A stretch of 49,229 nt of DNA from Sedimentisphaerales bacterium (GTDB lineage Bacteria; Planctomycetota; Phycisphaerae; Sedimentisphaerales; Anaerobacaceae), in contig JAFGEF010000110.1 in NCBI GenBank assembly GCA_016931715.1, positions 1-49,229 on the forward strand, read 5' to 3'. Positions 28,903 through 37,988 of this stretch are shown here, piece by piece. Every line of letters begins with the position of its first letter. Position 1 is the first letter of the stretch. The notes under the pieces are model-generated. The model was not told the DNA's origin and searched no databases. It worked only from the letters and a program-made list of their open reading frames with translations. The position numbers were made by a program, and so were the translations under genes.

Positions 28903-29092
28903 AATTTTACTTTGCCTTAATTAAGCCTCTATATATCAATGCGAAATCTAAATAAAAAATGTAAAGATAAAATCTAAAAAATATTAAAATTTTTCCTTCT
29001 CATACCGAATTTTTCACTTTTACCTGCTCCAATTGGCCTGAAATTAAAAAAAACATGAATCTTATCTAACAATTAAAAGAAGAATCTTTACA

Positions 29093-29647
29093 TTATTTAC
29101 TTGAGAGTTCTCTGTGTAACCATGCCCGGGCATATACCAGACGTTTTCCTGCGGTTAGACGAGATATCCCTTGAATAGCGGCTACATGGTCTATTGTAAG
29201 ACCCGCAAAATAATACAGTTTTATAATTTCTGCCAAATTTTGATTTTGCTGAGACAGTAAATTTAATGCCTCATCGAGTGCTAAGAGTTCTTCAGAGGGA
29301 CCCTGGAAAGGCAGTTCTATTTCAGGTAATTCAACTTTATTATTCATGCCTCCATGTTTTAAGCTCTGTTTCCTTCGAGCGTGTTCAACTAAAATCCTTC
29401 TCATAGCCTCAGCCGCAGCCTTAAAAAAATAGGCACGGCCTTTCCAATCCTGATTTTCAGCTTCAACCAGGCGGATATAAGCCTCATGAACTAATGCAGT
29501 TGCCTGAAGTGTCTGGCCGGGTGGTTCGTGTGATAACTTTTGAGCAGCTAAATGTCGCAGTTCATCATAAACCAATGGCAGTAATTCTTCTGCGGCTTGG
29601 GGATCGCCTCGCTCAATTGCATTAAGAATTTGTGTAACATCAGCCAT
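29093..29647 (-). CDS. ECF-family RNA polymerase sigma factor (planctomycete type)
   Basis: This 184-aa protein matches the ECF group found next to Ser/Thr kinases in planctomycetes. Region 2 contains LPLVYDELRHLAAQKLSHEP, ATALVHEAYIRLVEA and KGRAYFFKAAAEAMRRILVE; region 4 contains AEIIKLYYFAGLTIDHVAAI and GKRLVYARAWLHREL. It redirects RNA polymerase to specific promoters. No anti-sigma factor is encoded next to it. The kinase gene lies 190 bp downstream on the same strand, and in this group kinase and sigma factor are thought to work together. Target promoters are unknown. GAGAAG lies 4 nt before the ATG. Confidence 0.9.
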   Translation of the reverse strand: MADVTQILNAIERGDPQAAEELLPLVYDELRHLAAQKLSHEPPGQTLQATALVHEAYIRLVEAENQDWKGRAYFFKAAAEAMRRILVEHARRKQSLKHGGMNNKVELPEIELPFQGPSEELLALDEALNLLSQQNQNLAEIIKLYYFAGLTIDHVAAIQGISRLTAGKRLVYARAWLHRELSSK

Positions 29648-29956
29648 ACAGCTTCTCTAAAAGCAGACATCTGACGTCCTAAGGTCCAAGACTCGTGGTG
29701 ATAAGCCTTTAAGGTGCAGCTGGACCTGTTTTTATATGTCTATACTTTTATTTATTTATGGAAAAGCGGGATCATTATATCAAAAATACCGTTATTTTGC
29801 AAGTACTGATAAGTTGAAAGAATTTCTTTAGATAAGTGCTGAATAATAGTTAATCAGCTTTTGTACCGGTGCTGATCAATTATTTAAGAACATCAAGAAA
29901 AATGCAGCCGTTTTTTATCTTGTGCCAAACATCGGAATTTTCTAAAATTCATTGTT
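29648..29956. other. Intergenic region between divergent sigma-factor and lipoprotein genes
   Basis: This 309-bp region has no supported gene. It contains AGGTCCA (29682-29688) and TGGACCT (29721-29727) as an inverted repeat followed by TTTTTAT, which could terminate plus-strand transcription. The rest is AT-rich and should hold the two divergent promoters, but I cannot assign a confident -35/-10 pair. Confidence 0.4.
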
Positions 29957-30526
29957 ATGAAGAAAATATATCCTTTTTTTATACTGAATTTATTTATTTT
30001 ACTTCTTGCCGGCTGCAGCGCACAAAGACAAGCAGTTGAAGTAATAGTCGATGGCAATGACCCATTTCCCAAAAATCTTGCAGGTCTCTGGAGATCAGAT
30101 AATAATATCTGGGATATATACCTCGAACCTGACGGCAGAATTTCATGGGCGGTAATAAGTCTCGGAGCAGTAAAAGTCGTACCAGGCAGGACAACTACTG
30201 TCCCAATGAAACTGGGCGGCAAGGGAGTTTTTAAGCCCGGATTATGGTCTGTCCTGTACCTGCAAAGGCAGCGCGAGCTATCGGTTGAAATCTCCATCGA
30301 TTATTTTCGCACGGAACTTGGCAAGGATTTGATATACGGCAAAACACGTGATATTTTTACCGGCTCCGTCTCGCCGGACGGCTCTCTATGGCAGGCACAG
30401 CGATACAGTTATCCTGAATATACCGTTGATACGAAACAATACAAAAATTACAAATTACCAGTCGATTCCAACGAAAATCCGAAAGAGATCCTGCTTTTCC
30501 GGAAAATAACTGCCAGCAATAAATAA
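29957..30526 (+). CDS. Lipoprotein of unknown function
   Basis: This 189-aa protein has a lipoprotein signal peptide with lipobox LLAGC (Cys at about 21). The mature part is beta-rich with repeated Gly and Trp (LAGLWRSDNNIWDIYLEPDG, RISWAVISLGAVKVVPGR), which looks lipocalin-like, but I do not recognise a family. It starts a three-gene operon: the next gene begins 5 bp after its stop. Association with two phosphodiesterase-like proteins suggests a role at the membrane in lipid or phosphate-ester handling; this is only inference. Confidence 0.7.
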   Translation: MKKIYPFFILNLFILLLAGCSAQRQAVEVIVDGNDPFPKNLAGLWRSDNNIWDIYLEPDGRISWAVISLGAVKVVPGRTTTVPMKLGGKGVFKPGLWSVLYLQRQRELSVEISIDYFRTELGKDLIYGKTRDIFTGSVSPDGSLWQAQRYSYPEYTVDTKQYKNYKLPVDSNENPKEILLFRKITASNK

Positions 30527-30531
30527 TATCA

Positions 30532-31599
30532 ATGAAAAAGTATTTTAAAATTTCGATGTATCTGGTTCTGCTTATCATTCTTTCTTTAGCCGGATTTCTG
30601 CTTACAGCAATATTCACAGATTATAAACCAAAGGAAATTACTTTGGTTTTTCGAGCCAACAATACCCAAAAGTTAAATGACACGCTTGAATTTGATATTT
30701 TAACCTGGAATATCGGTTATTGCGGTTTAGACAAATCCATGGATTTCTTTTACGACGGCGGCACGCAAGTGCGGCCATCAAAAGAAAAATCAATAAATAA
30801 CCTTACTGGTGTTTTAGACTTTTTAAAATCTCAGGATGACTTGGAGTTTATTTTTTTGCAGGAAGTTGATAAAAAATCAAAAAGAAGTTACCGGATTAAC
30901 CAACTTGATAATATAATGACATCGCTTCCGGAGTTTAAAGAGAACGCTTATTTCGGCATTAATTACAATGTGTTTTTCGTACCTGAACCAGTTACAGAAC
31001 CTTATGGTAAAGTCTTATCCGGTTTATTCTCTTTAAGCAGGTTTCAGCCTTCTAATGTTACACGATACTCTCTGCCCGGCAAATACGCATTTCCCAAAGG
31101 TTTATTTCTGCTCGACAGGTGTTTCCTGGCAGAGCGATTTCCTCTTGAAAATGGCAAAGAATTAATCATTATTAATACCCATAACGAAGCATACGATGAC
31201 GGCTCACACCGGAAAAAGCAAATGCAATACCTTCATGATTTTATGATGAAGGAATATCAATCTGGCAATTATATCGTCGCAGGAGGCGACTGGAACCTGT
31301 GCCCGCCCGACATCCGGAATAAAATCGAAGGCTATGTTTTCGATAATAAAAGTTTCAGTATAATTGATAAAAATCAGTTTCCGGCTGAGTGGAAATGGAT
31401 TTTTGATAATAATACTCCCACAAACAGAAGATTAATGAAACCTTATGACCAGACAACAACTCCTGTTACTATAATTGATTTCTTTTTAATTTCCCCCAAC
31501 GTAGAAAACATCAGCATCGAAAACATCAATCGTGGATTTGTACATTCAGACCATAATCCCGTCAAAGCAAAATTCAGGCTAAAGAAAGTCTCTGAATAG
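30532..31599 (+). CDS. Membrane-anchored endonuclease/exonuclease/phosphatase (EEP) family protein
   Basis: This 355-aa protein has an N-terminal membrane anchor or signal (YLVLLIILSLAGFLLTAIF). The EEP fold motifs are in order: DILTWNIGYCGL (about 54-65), FIFLQEVDKKSKRSY with the metal-binding Glu (about 104-118), IINTHNEAYDDGSH, VAGGDWNLCPPD and FVHSDHNPVKAKF at the C-terminus with the catalytic Asp-His pair. The family includes DNases, sphingomyelinases and inositol phosphatases. An export signal and a GDPD gene 1 bp downstream favour a phosphodiesterase acting on lipids or extracellular nucleotides. The precise substrate is not determined. Confidence 0.8.
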   Translation: MKKYFKISMYLVLLIILSLAGFLLTAIFTDYKPKEITLVFRANNTQKLNDTLEFDILTWNIGYCGLDKSMDFFYDGGTQVRPSKEKSINNLTGVLDFLKSQDDLEFIFLQEVDKKSKRSYRINQLDNIMTSLPEFKENAYFGINYNVFFVPEPVTEPYGKVLSGLFSLSRFQPSNVTRYSLPGKYAFPKGLFLLDRCFLAERFPLENGKELIIINTHNEAYDDGSHRKKQMQYLHDFMMKEYQSGNYIVAGGDWNLCPPDIRNKIEGYVFDNKSFSIIDKNQFPAEWKWIFDNNTPTNRRLMKPYDQTTTPVTIIDFFLISPNVENISIENINRGFVHSDHNPVKAKFRLKKVSE

Positions 31600-31600
31600 T

Positions 31601-33451
31601 ATGAAATCGATAATTAGTCTTACTAAAAAAGTATTTATTGACCTGTACAGGAATTTCTGGGCACTGCTTGTATATAACTTGATATTAGCTGTGCTGAATT
31701 TATTTCTTCTGACACCTTTTCTTGCCTGGGCAACATCATTCATGGCGTCTTCAAGAGGGCGGCTTTCCGTAACTAATGGAGAAGTGTTTTCTTTTCTGCT
31801 TTCACCTAGCGGAGTTTTATTTGTACTTATTGTCGGCTCGCTCACTGTCATCATATTATATATCAAACATGCCGGAATGATGCTTATTGCCTGGCAGTCC
31901 GCCGCGGGACGGCATATGAACACGCGTCAGGCATTTTGGGCTGTAATGCGAAAATTGCCCGGATTGATAATACTCGGGTCATATCATGTCGCGGCACATG
32001 TGATTCTTATGGCTCCTTTTGCAATAATAGGCGCTATCGTTTATCACCTGGTTTTCTCATCAATGAGGATATACTTTTTATTTCTGGCAAATGCGGCGGT
32101 ACGTTATCTTGGTATCATCGCCGCCCTGCTGCTTGCGGCAATTATCATAACAATACATGGTGCCGTATATTTACACTGGGTTTTCTCGCTGCCGGCTCTT
32201 CTGATTGATAATTTGTCCGCATCTTCAGCGTTAACATATACACATAAACTGCTCAAAGGCACCAGAAAGCGAATCGGAATTGTCGTTTTTTTGTTCTGGA
32301 TTGTTACATTCATCCTTCCAGTTGCCCTGGGTCGCGGATTCCATTCAATCGGGGGAATGGTTTTTGCCAGACTTACTGTTGAACACAGGTTTATTATCCC
32401 AATTATTATTGCCATAATGACTGCATATATCGTATTGTCTTTTGTTGGTGAATTTCTTTCGGTTGCAATCAACAGCCTGACAATTACTCATCTATATATC
32501 GGTTTACGCAATATCAAAGATGTTACGAAAAATAAGCAGAAATTGTTTCAAACTGTGCGTCAGCCTCTGAAAAATGACGCATCGGGACGGCTTTCACGAA
32601 AACAGATTATGACATTTTTGGTTATTGCAGTGATTTTATCTATGGCCGCATCGGCAACAATTCTTGCCAACTTCGACCTTCATGATAAAGTAACAATTAC
32701 AGCTCATCGCGGCAGTTCCTTCAGTGCCCCTGAGAATACATTATCCGCTATTCAAAATGCAATCGAACATGGTGCTGATTATGCCGAAATTGATGTGCGT
32801 TTGACTGCCGATAATGTTGTTGTCCTCCTGCATGACAGGGATTTGTTTCGCGTTGCAGGTGTTAAAAAGAACCTGGCAGACCTTGCCTATGACCAAATAA
32901 GTTCGCTTGATATCGGAAGCTGGTTTTCACCGGAGTTCAGGAGCGAACGAATTCCTTTACTGGAAGACGCGGTAACTTTTTCCAGGGGCAGAATTAAATT
33001 GAGCATAGAACTGAAAGTTAGCGATTCACCTAAGAGACTGGTTGAAGAAGTCGTTGATATTTTGCACAAGCATTATGCCGTTTCAGAATGTTATATTTGT
33101 TCCGCGAACATTAAAGCTCTGAAATATATTCGAGAGCTTGATCCGGGTATTCGTATCGGTCTTATTGTATCACAGTCCATAGGCCAGGTAACTTTTTTAG
33201 ATGTCGATTTTCTCAGCGTTTCTTCGATGCTGGTAAAACCCGGACTGATTGATGCCGCTCACGCCGAAGGTAAAGATATTTATGTATGGACGGTGAATAA
33301 ACCGCAGCAAATGGCAAAATTCATCGATTTGGGAGTTGATAATATCATAACAGACGTGCCTGACGTTGCCAGAAATCTTCTCAATGAGAGAGCAGCCATG
33401 AGTAAACAGGAACTTTTATTCTTAAAAGTCAGAGACTGGTTTCTACGATGA
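31601..33451 (+). CDS. Glycerophosphodiester phosphodiesterase with N-terminal membrane domain
   Basis: This 616-aa protein has a multi-pass N-terminal region of about 340 residues (GPDPase membrane-domain type, for example LLVYNLILAVLNLFLLTPFL), a further transmembrane helix at about 340-355, and a C-terminal GDPD catalytic domain. Catalytic landmarks are TAHRGSSFSAPENT (about 367-380), YAEIDVRLTADNVVVLLHD and IKLSIELKV. It should hydrolyse glycerophosphodiesters to glycerol-3-phosphate and an alcohol. Its ATG lies 1 bp after the stop of the EEP gene, so they are in one operon. Localisation of the catalytic domain (in or out) is not certain. Confidence 0.88.
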   Translation: MKSIISLTKKVFIDLYRNFWALLVYNLILAVLNLFLLTPFLAWATSFMASSRGRLSVTNGEVFSFLLSPSGVLFVLIVGSLTVIILYIKHAGMMLIAWQSAAGRHMNTRQAFWAVMRKLPGLIILGSYHVAAHVILMAPFAIIGAIVYHLVFSSMRIYFLFLANAAVRYLGIIAALLLAAIIITIHGAVYLHWVFSLPALLIDNLSASSALTYTHKLLKGTRKRIGIVVFLFWIVTFILPVALGRGFHSIGGMVFARLTVEHRFIIPIIIAIMTAYIVLSFVGEFLSVAINSLTITHLYIGLRNIKDVTKNKQKLFQTVRQPLKNDASGRLSRKQIMTFLVIAVILSMAASATILANFDLHDKVTITAHRGSSFSAPENTLSAIQNAIEHGADYAEIDVRLTADNVVVLLHDRDLFRVAGVKKNLADLAYDQISSLDIGSWFSPEFRSERIPLLEDAVTFSRGRIKLSIELKVSDSPKRLVEEVVDILHKHYAVSECYICSANIKALKYIRELDPGIRIGLIVSQSIGQVTFLDVDFLSVSSMLVKPGLIDAAHAEGKDIYVWTVNKPQQMAKFIDLGVDNIITDVPDVARNLLNERAAMSKQELLFLKVRDWFLR

Positions 33452-33482
33452 TTAAATCTTTAAAAAACGGTATGAAAATCAA

Positions 33483-33520
33483 CCTCAATCCTTGACAAAA
33501 TTGAGGGATTAGGTACTAAT
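33483..33520 (+). promoter_or_regulatory. Promoter candidate for GH9 gene overlapped by a dyad
   Basis: TTGACA (33492-33497), 17-bp spacer, ACTAAT (33515-33520). An inverted repeat, CCTCAAT (33483-33489) and ATTGAGG (33500-33506), brackets the -35 box, so a repressor or activator could act here. The dyad could instead help end the upstream operon. The ribosome site TTAAGGAG precedes ATG 33576. Confidence 0.5.
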
Positions 33521-33575
33521 ACTCATTATTATAAACAAAGTTACCTGAAAAATCCTTTTTTTAAGGAGTCTGGTT

Positions 33576-35699
33576 ATGAAAAAATTATCTGTACTTGCAA
33601 TATCTTTATCTTTATTCTTCACATTTTCTGCAAACGCGGAGCTTAAATTTCAGGAAATTCGCACAGCATCGAATAATGTCCTCGTTGTCTATTACAAGAG
33701 CGATGTTATCAAGCCGGATGAAGTAAAGACTGATGACCCGAATCTGTGGAAGCTCAACGGCCAGCCTGTCACAGCCATAAACAAATTCATCACAGAAGCC
33801 GATAATTGCGACCATCATATATATCTGCATGTGCCTGTGCTTGTTAACGGAACCAGTTACAAGCTCGAAACGCCGCACGGTGAACATAGTTTCATCTTCG
33901 ATGATACAAAGATATTCTGCGAATCCATCAAAACAAATCAGGGCGCATACAGCGCTTTATCAAAAATAAGATATGCCAATTTCGCTGTCTGGCTTGGTGA
34001 CGGCGGCGTAAAAAAAATCGAAGGCGCCCTTCCCGCATATACTGTTTTCCAAGTATCCGATAACAAAGTAATAACCAAAGGTACACTCGATGAAATCGGG
34101 CAGGATGCCTCATCAGGTGACTTTGTTTATAGAATCGATTTATCCGCCGTGCCCGAAGGCGGACCATACAAAATTTCGGTCAAAGGTTACGGCTGCTCAT
34201 ATCCGTTCGGCGTCGGCGGAGATTTTTCACGCAGGCTCGCACATATTTCTTTCCGTTCGCTGTATCATCAGCGATGCGGCTGCCCGATTATCGAGCCTTA
34301 CGCATGGAACATCAAAATGAAGCCATGCCACACAGTTATTTACAAAACCAATGCTCCAATCGGAGAAGCGAACCTGAGAGTACAGGGAACCGAGCCGACA
34401 TTCATCGCATACGGCGGCTATCACGATGCAGGCGATGCCGATAGAAGAACTTATCATATGGACGTTCCCGCTACGCTTCTGACAACCTATGAGGCTTTCA
34501 GGGATTTGTTCACCGATGACCAGTACAACATACCCGATATATTCGACGCCAATTATAACATCATCGGCAAAGGCAATAAGATTCCCGACATCATCGACGA
34601 AGCCGAATGGGGCACGATATTCTGGGAATATATGCAGGAAGAAGACGGCCAAATTCACTGGGGCACCGAAACGCTCAGGTACTCACCTTTCACTACTTAC
34701 GACAAGGAAGACAAACTCTTCGGCACGGAAGTCACTGACCCGCGAAGCGCAAGTTTCGGCGCGGGAATTTTCATGCACCTTGCAAGGATAATAAAGCCGT
34801 ATAATCCAAAACGTTCCGAAGAGCTTTTCAAACACGCAGAGCTTGCGATGAAAGCCGCTGGTGAATCGCCGGTTCCTACTCACAAACTCTACTACGCCGT
34901 ACAGAAATACCTCTTAACCGGCGATGAAGAAGCTCACAAAATAATAAAAGAACTCGCAGACAGTGCGGCTGGTTATGCCGATACTTATAACGCAGCGCCA
35001 GAACAATTTGCCGGTAATCGCTTTGGCGGCGGACGTCGAGGCGGTTTTGGCGGAGCAATGGGCGGCGGCGCTTCAGGCGGTGCTTGGCTGGCTTCGTTCT
35101 TTTTCTCATACATAATTGAAAAAGACCGACCAACCGATCCTGCTGTTGTTGAGAAATTCAAAGCAGCTCTCAAAGCCGCCGCTGATAAACAAATCGGTTA
35201 TCTCGAAGCAAACGCATACCCAGTCGGCACGCCGACAAATTTAAGCTGGTGGGGAAGCAATGTCGCACAAGGACAATATGCATTCCCATGCCTGCTGTAC
35301 TGGTCACTGACAAAAGAGCAGAAATACATAGACGCCGCAAGCCAGCTTATGGATTACGCGATGGGCTTAAATCCGATGGGCAAATGTTTTATGACCGGCA
35401 TAGGCTTCAATCGTGTACATAATCCTCACGACAGGGAATCAGCTTATACAAAAGAGATGGGCTGGGGACCAAGACCGGGCATTCTCATTTTCGGTCCAGG
35501 CCTGAGACAGCGCAATAATGACACGATACCGAACGTTTCCACATTGTCTCGCGAGCGGATATTTGTCGATCATCTGGATACTTACCAATGGACTGAGTTC
35601 ACAATATATCAGAGCCTGTGTTTCCCATCTGCGGTTTATCCGGTTCTCGCCCAGGGCGGAAAATACGATGCGTCTAAAGACCCGTTCGCTGTGAAATAG
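33576..35699 (+). CDS. Secreted glycoside hydrolase family 9 (cellulase-type)
   Basis: This 707-aa protein has a signal peptide (KKLSVLAISLSLFFTFSANA), an N-terminal Ig-like cellulase domain (about 25-220) and a GH9 (alpha/alpha)6-barrel. The base motif DAGD is at 284-287, the His/Arg signature GIGFNRVHNPHDRES at about 608-622, and the acid Glu in WTEFTIYQS at about 674. So the inverting catalytic machinery appears complete for beta-1,4-glucan or related polymers. A glycine-rich insert at about 478-503 (FGGGRRGGFGGAMGGGASGG) breaks the barrel sequence and is unusual. No dockerin or binding module follows. Substrate may be cellulose, mixed-linkage glucan or other. Confidence 0.88.
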   Translation: MKKLSVLAISLSLFFTFSANAELKFQEIRTASNNVLVVYYKSDVIKPDEVKTDDPNLWKLNGQPVTAINKFITEADNCDHHIYLHVPVLVNGTSYKLETPHGEHSFIFDDTKIFCESIKTNQGAYSALSKIRYANFAVWLGDGGVKKIEGALPAYTVFQVSDNKVITKGTLDEIGQDASSGDFVYRIDLSAVPEGGPYKISVKGYGCSYPFGVGGDFSRRLAHISFRSLYHQRCGCPIIEPYAWNIKMKPCHTVIYKTNAPIGEANLRVQGTEPTFIAYGGYHDAGDADRRTYHMDVPATLLTTYEAFRDLFTDDQYNIPDIFDANYNIIGKGNKIPDIIDEAEWGTIFWEYMQEEDGQIHWGTETLRYSPFTTYDKEDKLFGTEVTDPRSASFGAGIFMHLARIIKPYNPKRSEELFKHAELAMKAAGESPVPTHKLYYAVQKYLLTGDEEAHKIIKELADSAAGYADTYNAAPEQFAGNRFGGGRRGGFGGAMGGGASGGAWLASFFFSYIIEKDRPTDPAVVEKFKAALKAAADKQIGYLEANAYPVGTPTNLSWWGSNVAQGQYAFPCLLYWSLTKEQKYIDAASQLMDYAMGLNPMGKCFMTGIGFNRVHNPHDRESAYTKEMGWGPRPGILIFGPGLRQRNNDTIPNVSTLSRERIFVDHLDTYQWTEFTIYQSLCFPSAVYPVLAQGGKYDASKDPFAVK

Positions 35700-35723
35700 A
35701 GGCTTAAAATCTTTCTGATAATC

Positions 35724-35758
35724 AAAGCCATCCTTTCTGGATAGCTTTATTATTTTAA
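35724..35758 (+). terminator. Terminator after GH9
   Basis: AAAGC/ATCC pairs with GGAT/GCTTT (35724-35748, small bulge, TTTCT loop), followed by ATTATTTT. It lies 25 bp after the GH9 stop. Confidence 0.6.
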
Positions 35759-35762
35759 AACA

Positions 35763-35805
35763 GCTCTTGTTTTGCGGAGGAGAGGGAATAGCACAAAACA
35801 AGAGC
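35763..35805. repeat. Perfect 12-bp hairpin with purine-rich loop
   Basis: GCTCTTGTTTTG (35763-35774) pairs perfectly with CAAAACAAGAGC (35794-35805). The 19-nt loop contains GGAGGAGAGGG, a strong Shine-Dalgarno-like sequence. It lies in the 349-bp gap between convergent genes (35700-36048); the rest of that gap shows no gene. It could be part of a small RNA or a second terminator. Confidence 0.55.
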
Positions 35806-36048
35806 CAGGTGAAGTGTATTTATTACCTTATTCAACCGATTTTCAAAGGTCTGTAATATAGTGCCTGCGCCTATAACATGTGTAACGTTTTTTCTGAGTA
35901 TATCGGAAAATCTTTTTATAACGGCTTTATTGACCTTGCCCAAACAGAGCTTCCGCAGCACTATATTTTCGTAAGTTGAGTAATAAAAAGAAGTTATGTT
36001 TATTTCAGCGAGGCTTCCTATTTGCGCTATTCAGGGAACTATTGCCAT

Positions 36049-36585
36049 CTAATTTGTCGATATTTCGTTCACATCCGCGAAATTTTCATAAATTTCATAT
36101 TCAAACTGAGCATTAGTATCGCCGCCCAGAACAATGTACGTCAATCCTCCTAATGCAATCAGGCCAAGACCAACCAATATGACCTTCATGTCGTCTGAGT
36201 TGCTGTCTTCCTTATCGAAAGAGCTGTATTCGTCGTCATCATGGGAACCTGCAAGATACAGCAGGAGCAAGCCGGGCCCGCCGACAATTGCTGCTCCGTA
36301 CGAAGCAAGTTCTCCCGGCGGCTCATATTTCCTGAGGTCGTAGGATTTAACAACCTCGCGGCCGTCTTCCAATATATACTTGATATCGATATTATGATTT
36401 TTAATAAGGTCGCTGTCTTTCGGTATTTGAATATTGCATGGTGTTCTGCCGGTGTCATCCGGCCCGACCTGAACTATCGCGCCCGATGGCTGCGAATGCA
36501 ATGTCAGGTTATACGCGCTTCTGCACCCGAACATCATAAAAGCAAGAATAATGCACATCGCCTGTCTGAATATTTTCCTGTTCAT
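36049..36585 (-). CDS. Lipoprotein with PEGA-like domain and C-terminal membrane helices
   Basis: The start is placed at 36585 (MNRKIFRQAMCIILAFMMFG), which has GGAGAG upstream and opens a lipoprotein signal peptide with lipobox MFGC. The 178-aa protein then shows TLHSQPSGAIVQVGPDDTGR and TPCNIQIPKDS, typical of PEGA surface domains. Two hydrophobic stretches follow (GAAIVGGPGLLLLYLAG and VILVGLGLIALGGLTYIVLG), separated by an acidic loop (HDDDEYSSFDKEDSNSDD). I do not recognise a specific family. It appears to stand alone, with repeat-filled gaps on the upstream side. Confidence 0.7.
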   Translation of the reverse strand: MNRKIFRQAMCIILAFMMFGCRSAYNLTLHSQPSGAIVQVGPDDTGRTPCNIQIPKDSDLIKNHNIDIKYILEDGREVVKSYDLRKYEPPGELASYGAAIVGGPGLLLLYLAGSHDDDEYSSFDKEDSNSDDMKVILVGLGLIALGGLTYIVLGGDTNAQFEYEIYENFADVNEISTN

Positions 36586-36973
36586 TACATCTCTCCTTTT
36601 CATCGTTTCTGAATCAGTAACAAATATTATTCCCGACAAGACCTAACGATAACATATTCGCAAATGGAATCAAATATTTTTAGACACTGATTCACACTGT
36701 TTTTTCTGACACGGATTGGCACAGGATTAACACTGATATTTAAAAAGTTCTTACATAAAAAGAATAAATATAAGATATTATATAATGCGAAGTTATAAAA
36801 ATCATAATTTAAAATCAAGCAAATAATACAAGAAGATTACGGATAGTAGTACAGATTTATTCTGTTTGAGTTAATAATCCGTATTAATCCCGTTCGAATA
36901 AGTGCCCAATAATTCCTTCTGCTTAGACTTTAGAGCACGGGATGTGAAACAAAGTGACATCTTTATGATATGC
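36586..36973. other. Intergenic region with degenerate dispersed repeats
   Basis: This 388-bp stretch holds no supported gene. At 36678-36745 are degraded copies of a repeat of the form CACTGATTCACACTG and GGATTAACACTG, also found near 37846, 42945, 43110 and 48120. The rest is AT-rich and probably includes the promoter of the lipoprotein gene at 36585. Confidence 0.45.
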
Positions 36974-37531
36974 TTAGAAAGTTCTTCGTCTTCTCAACCA
37001 ACCGACAAGACCAGCTCCGATGCTGCCGAGAAGAATCGCGCAAGGAGCCGGAATTTCTGACACCGTGAAAGTGCTTGCTCCACTGAGCGTATCACCCGCA
37101 CTCAAAAGAAATGACCATTTGGATTGAATTGAGTTGACAGTCCCTGTGATAGTTTGCCACGGCTGAACTGCGATTAACACATCTGCATAGCCGGAAGGCA
37201 TATTGCTGAAAGAAAGATTTGTAAGCATACTTGTGAAAGTCTGATTGGTATTGTATATAGCCTCATATTCGAAGCCGGACAGTTGACCTGTTACAGAAGC
37301 AGCGCCATTGCCGCTGGTGTCGGTTAGAGTAATATCTGATAATGCAAATCCGATTGGATTGACCCATCCGGGAATCGAAACCGGTGCGCTGATAAGCGTA
37401 AAGGTAGTATCATATGCACCAGCCTGAGCTGAGAAGTTTAATGTGACAGTTTCCGAAGCGCAAGTGTATTGTGTTAACATAAAGCAGGCGAACAGGACAA
37501 CTAGTGAATTTTTTAAGACGTGCTTATACAT
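36974..37531 (-). CDS. Secreted protein with PEP-CTERM-like sorting tail
   Basis: The start is placed at 37531 (MYKHVLKNSLVVLFACFMLT) with AAGGAG 7 nt upstream; the frame extends 8 codons further. The 185-aa protein has a signal peptide, a beta-rich middle with many Ser and Thr (ALSDITLTDTSGNGAASVTG), and a C-terminal sorting signal: IPAPCAILLGSIGAGLVGWL followed by RRRR. That is the planctomycete PEP-CTERM variant with Ala-Pro in place of Glu-Pro. It should be cleaved and sorted by an exosortase-type enzyme encoded elsewhere. The function of the mature part is unknown. Confidence 0.78.
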   Translation of the reverse strand: MYKHVLKNSLVVLFACFMLTQYTCASETVTLNFSAQAGAYDTTFTLISAPVSIPGWVNPIGFALSDITLTDTSGNGAASVTGQLSGFEYEAIYNTNQTFTSMLTNLSFSNMPSGYADVLIAVQPWQTITGTVNSIQSKWSFLLSAGDTLSGASTFTVSEIPAPCAILLGSIGAGLVGWLRRRRTF

Positions 37532-37988
37532 ATCATCACTCCTTCTCTTTGGCAATTATTCGACTAAAAGAAAACAAAAAATATCTTTTACATCATTTTC
37601 CAAGTCCAATTTATTGCTCCGCCCTGAGCTGGAATATTTGCAACTATCCTTACATAATATGTTAATTGTATAGCATTCCTGCTTATGCGTCAATATAAAA
37701 CATTCCGGCTTTCATTATTACTTATGCGATTATTTATCCATAGTCATATATAAGTGCTTGTATCATAATGACTTATATCAGTATATAATTTTCAGAACTG
37801 CGAAGACGCCAGCGAGGCAGAACGCAGCCAAAATATTTTTTAGACACCCGCTTTACACTGATTTACACAGTTTTTTTATATCATTGCAGGCAATTCGCAG
37901 AATATCGCAGCAATCTGCTATCACCTAAATCCTAAATTCTATTTTACTACCTTCGTGCTTCTTCGTGTGCTTCGTGGTGAAAAAATCT
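37532..37988. other. Gene-poor intergenic region next to the restriction-modification operon
   Basis: This 457-bp stretch has no supported gene. Degenerate repeat text is visible at 37800-37985 (for example CTTCGTGTGCTTCGTGGTGA at 37961-37980 and ACACTGATTTACACAG near 37855). Eight-base arms ATATAAGT and ACTTATAT occur near 37749 and 37771. Confidence 0.4.

Noticed and set aside
36719-36734. TGGCACAGGATTAACA as a sigma-54 promoter
   Set aside because: The -12 element has AC instead of GC and it lies within a degenerate repeat.
37749-37780. ATATAAGT/ACTTATAT inverted pair
   Set aside because: Short arms made of low-complexity AT sequence; expected by chance in this region.
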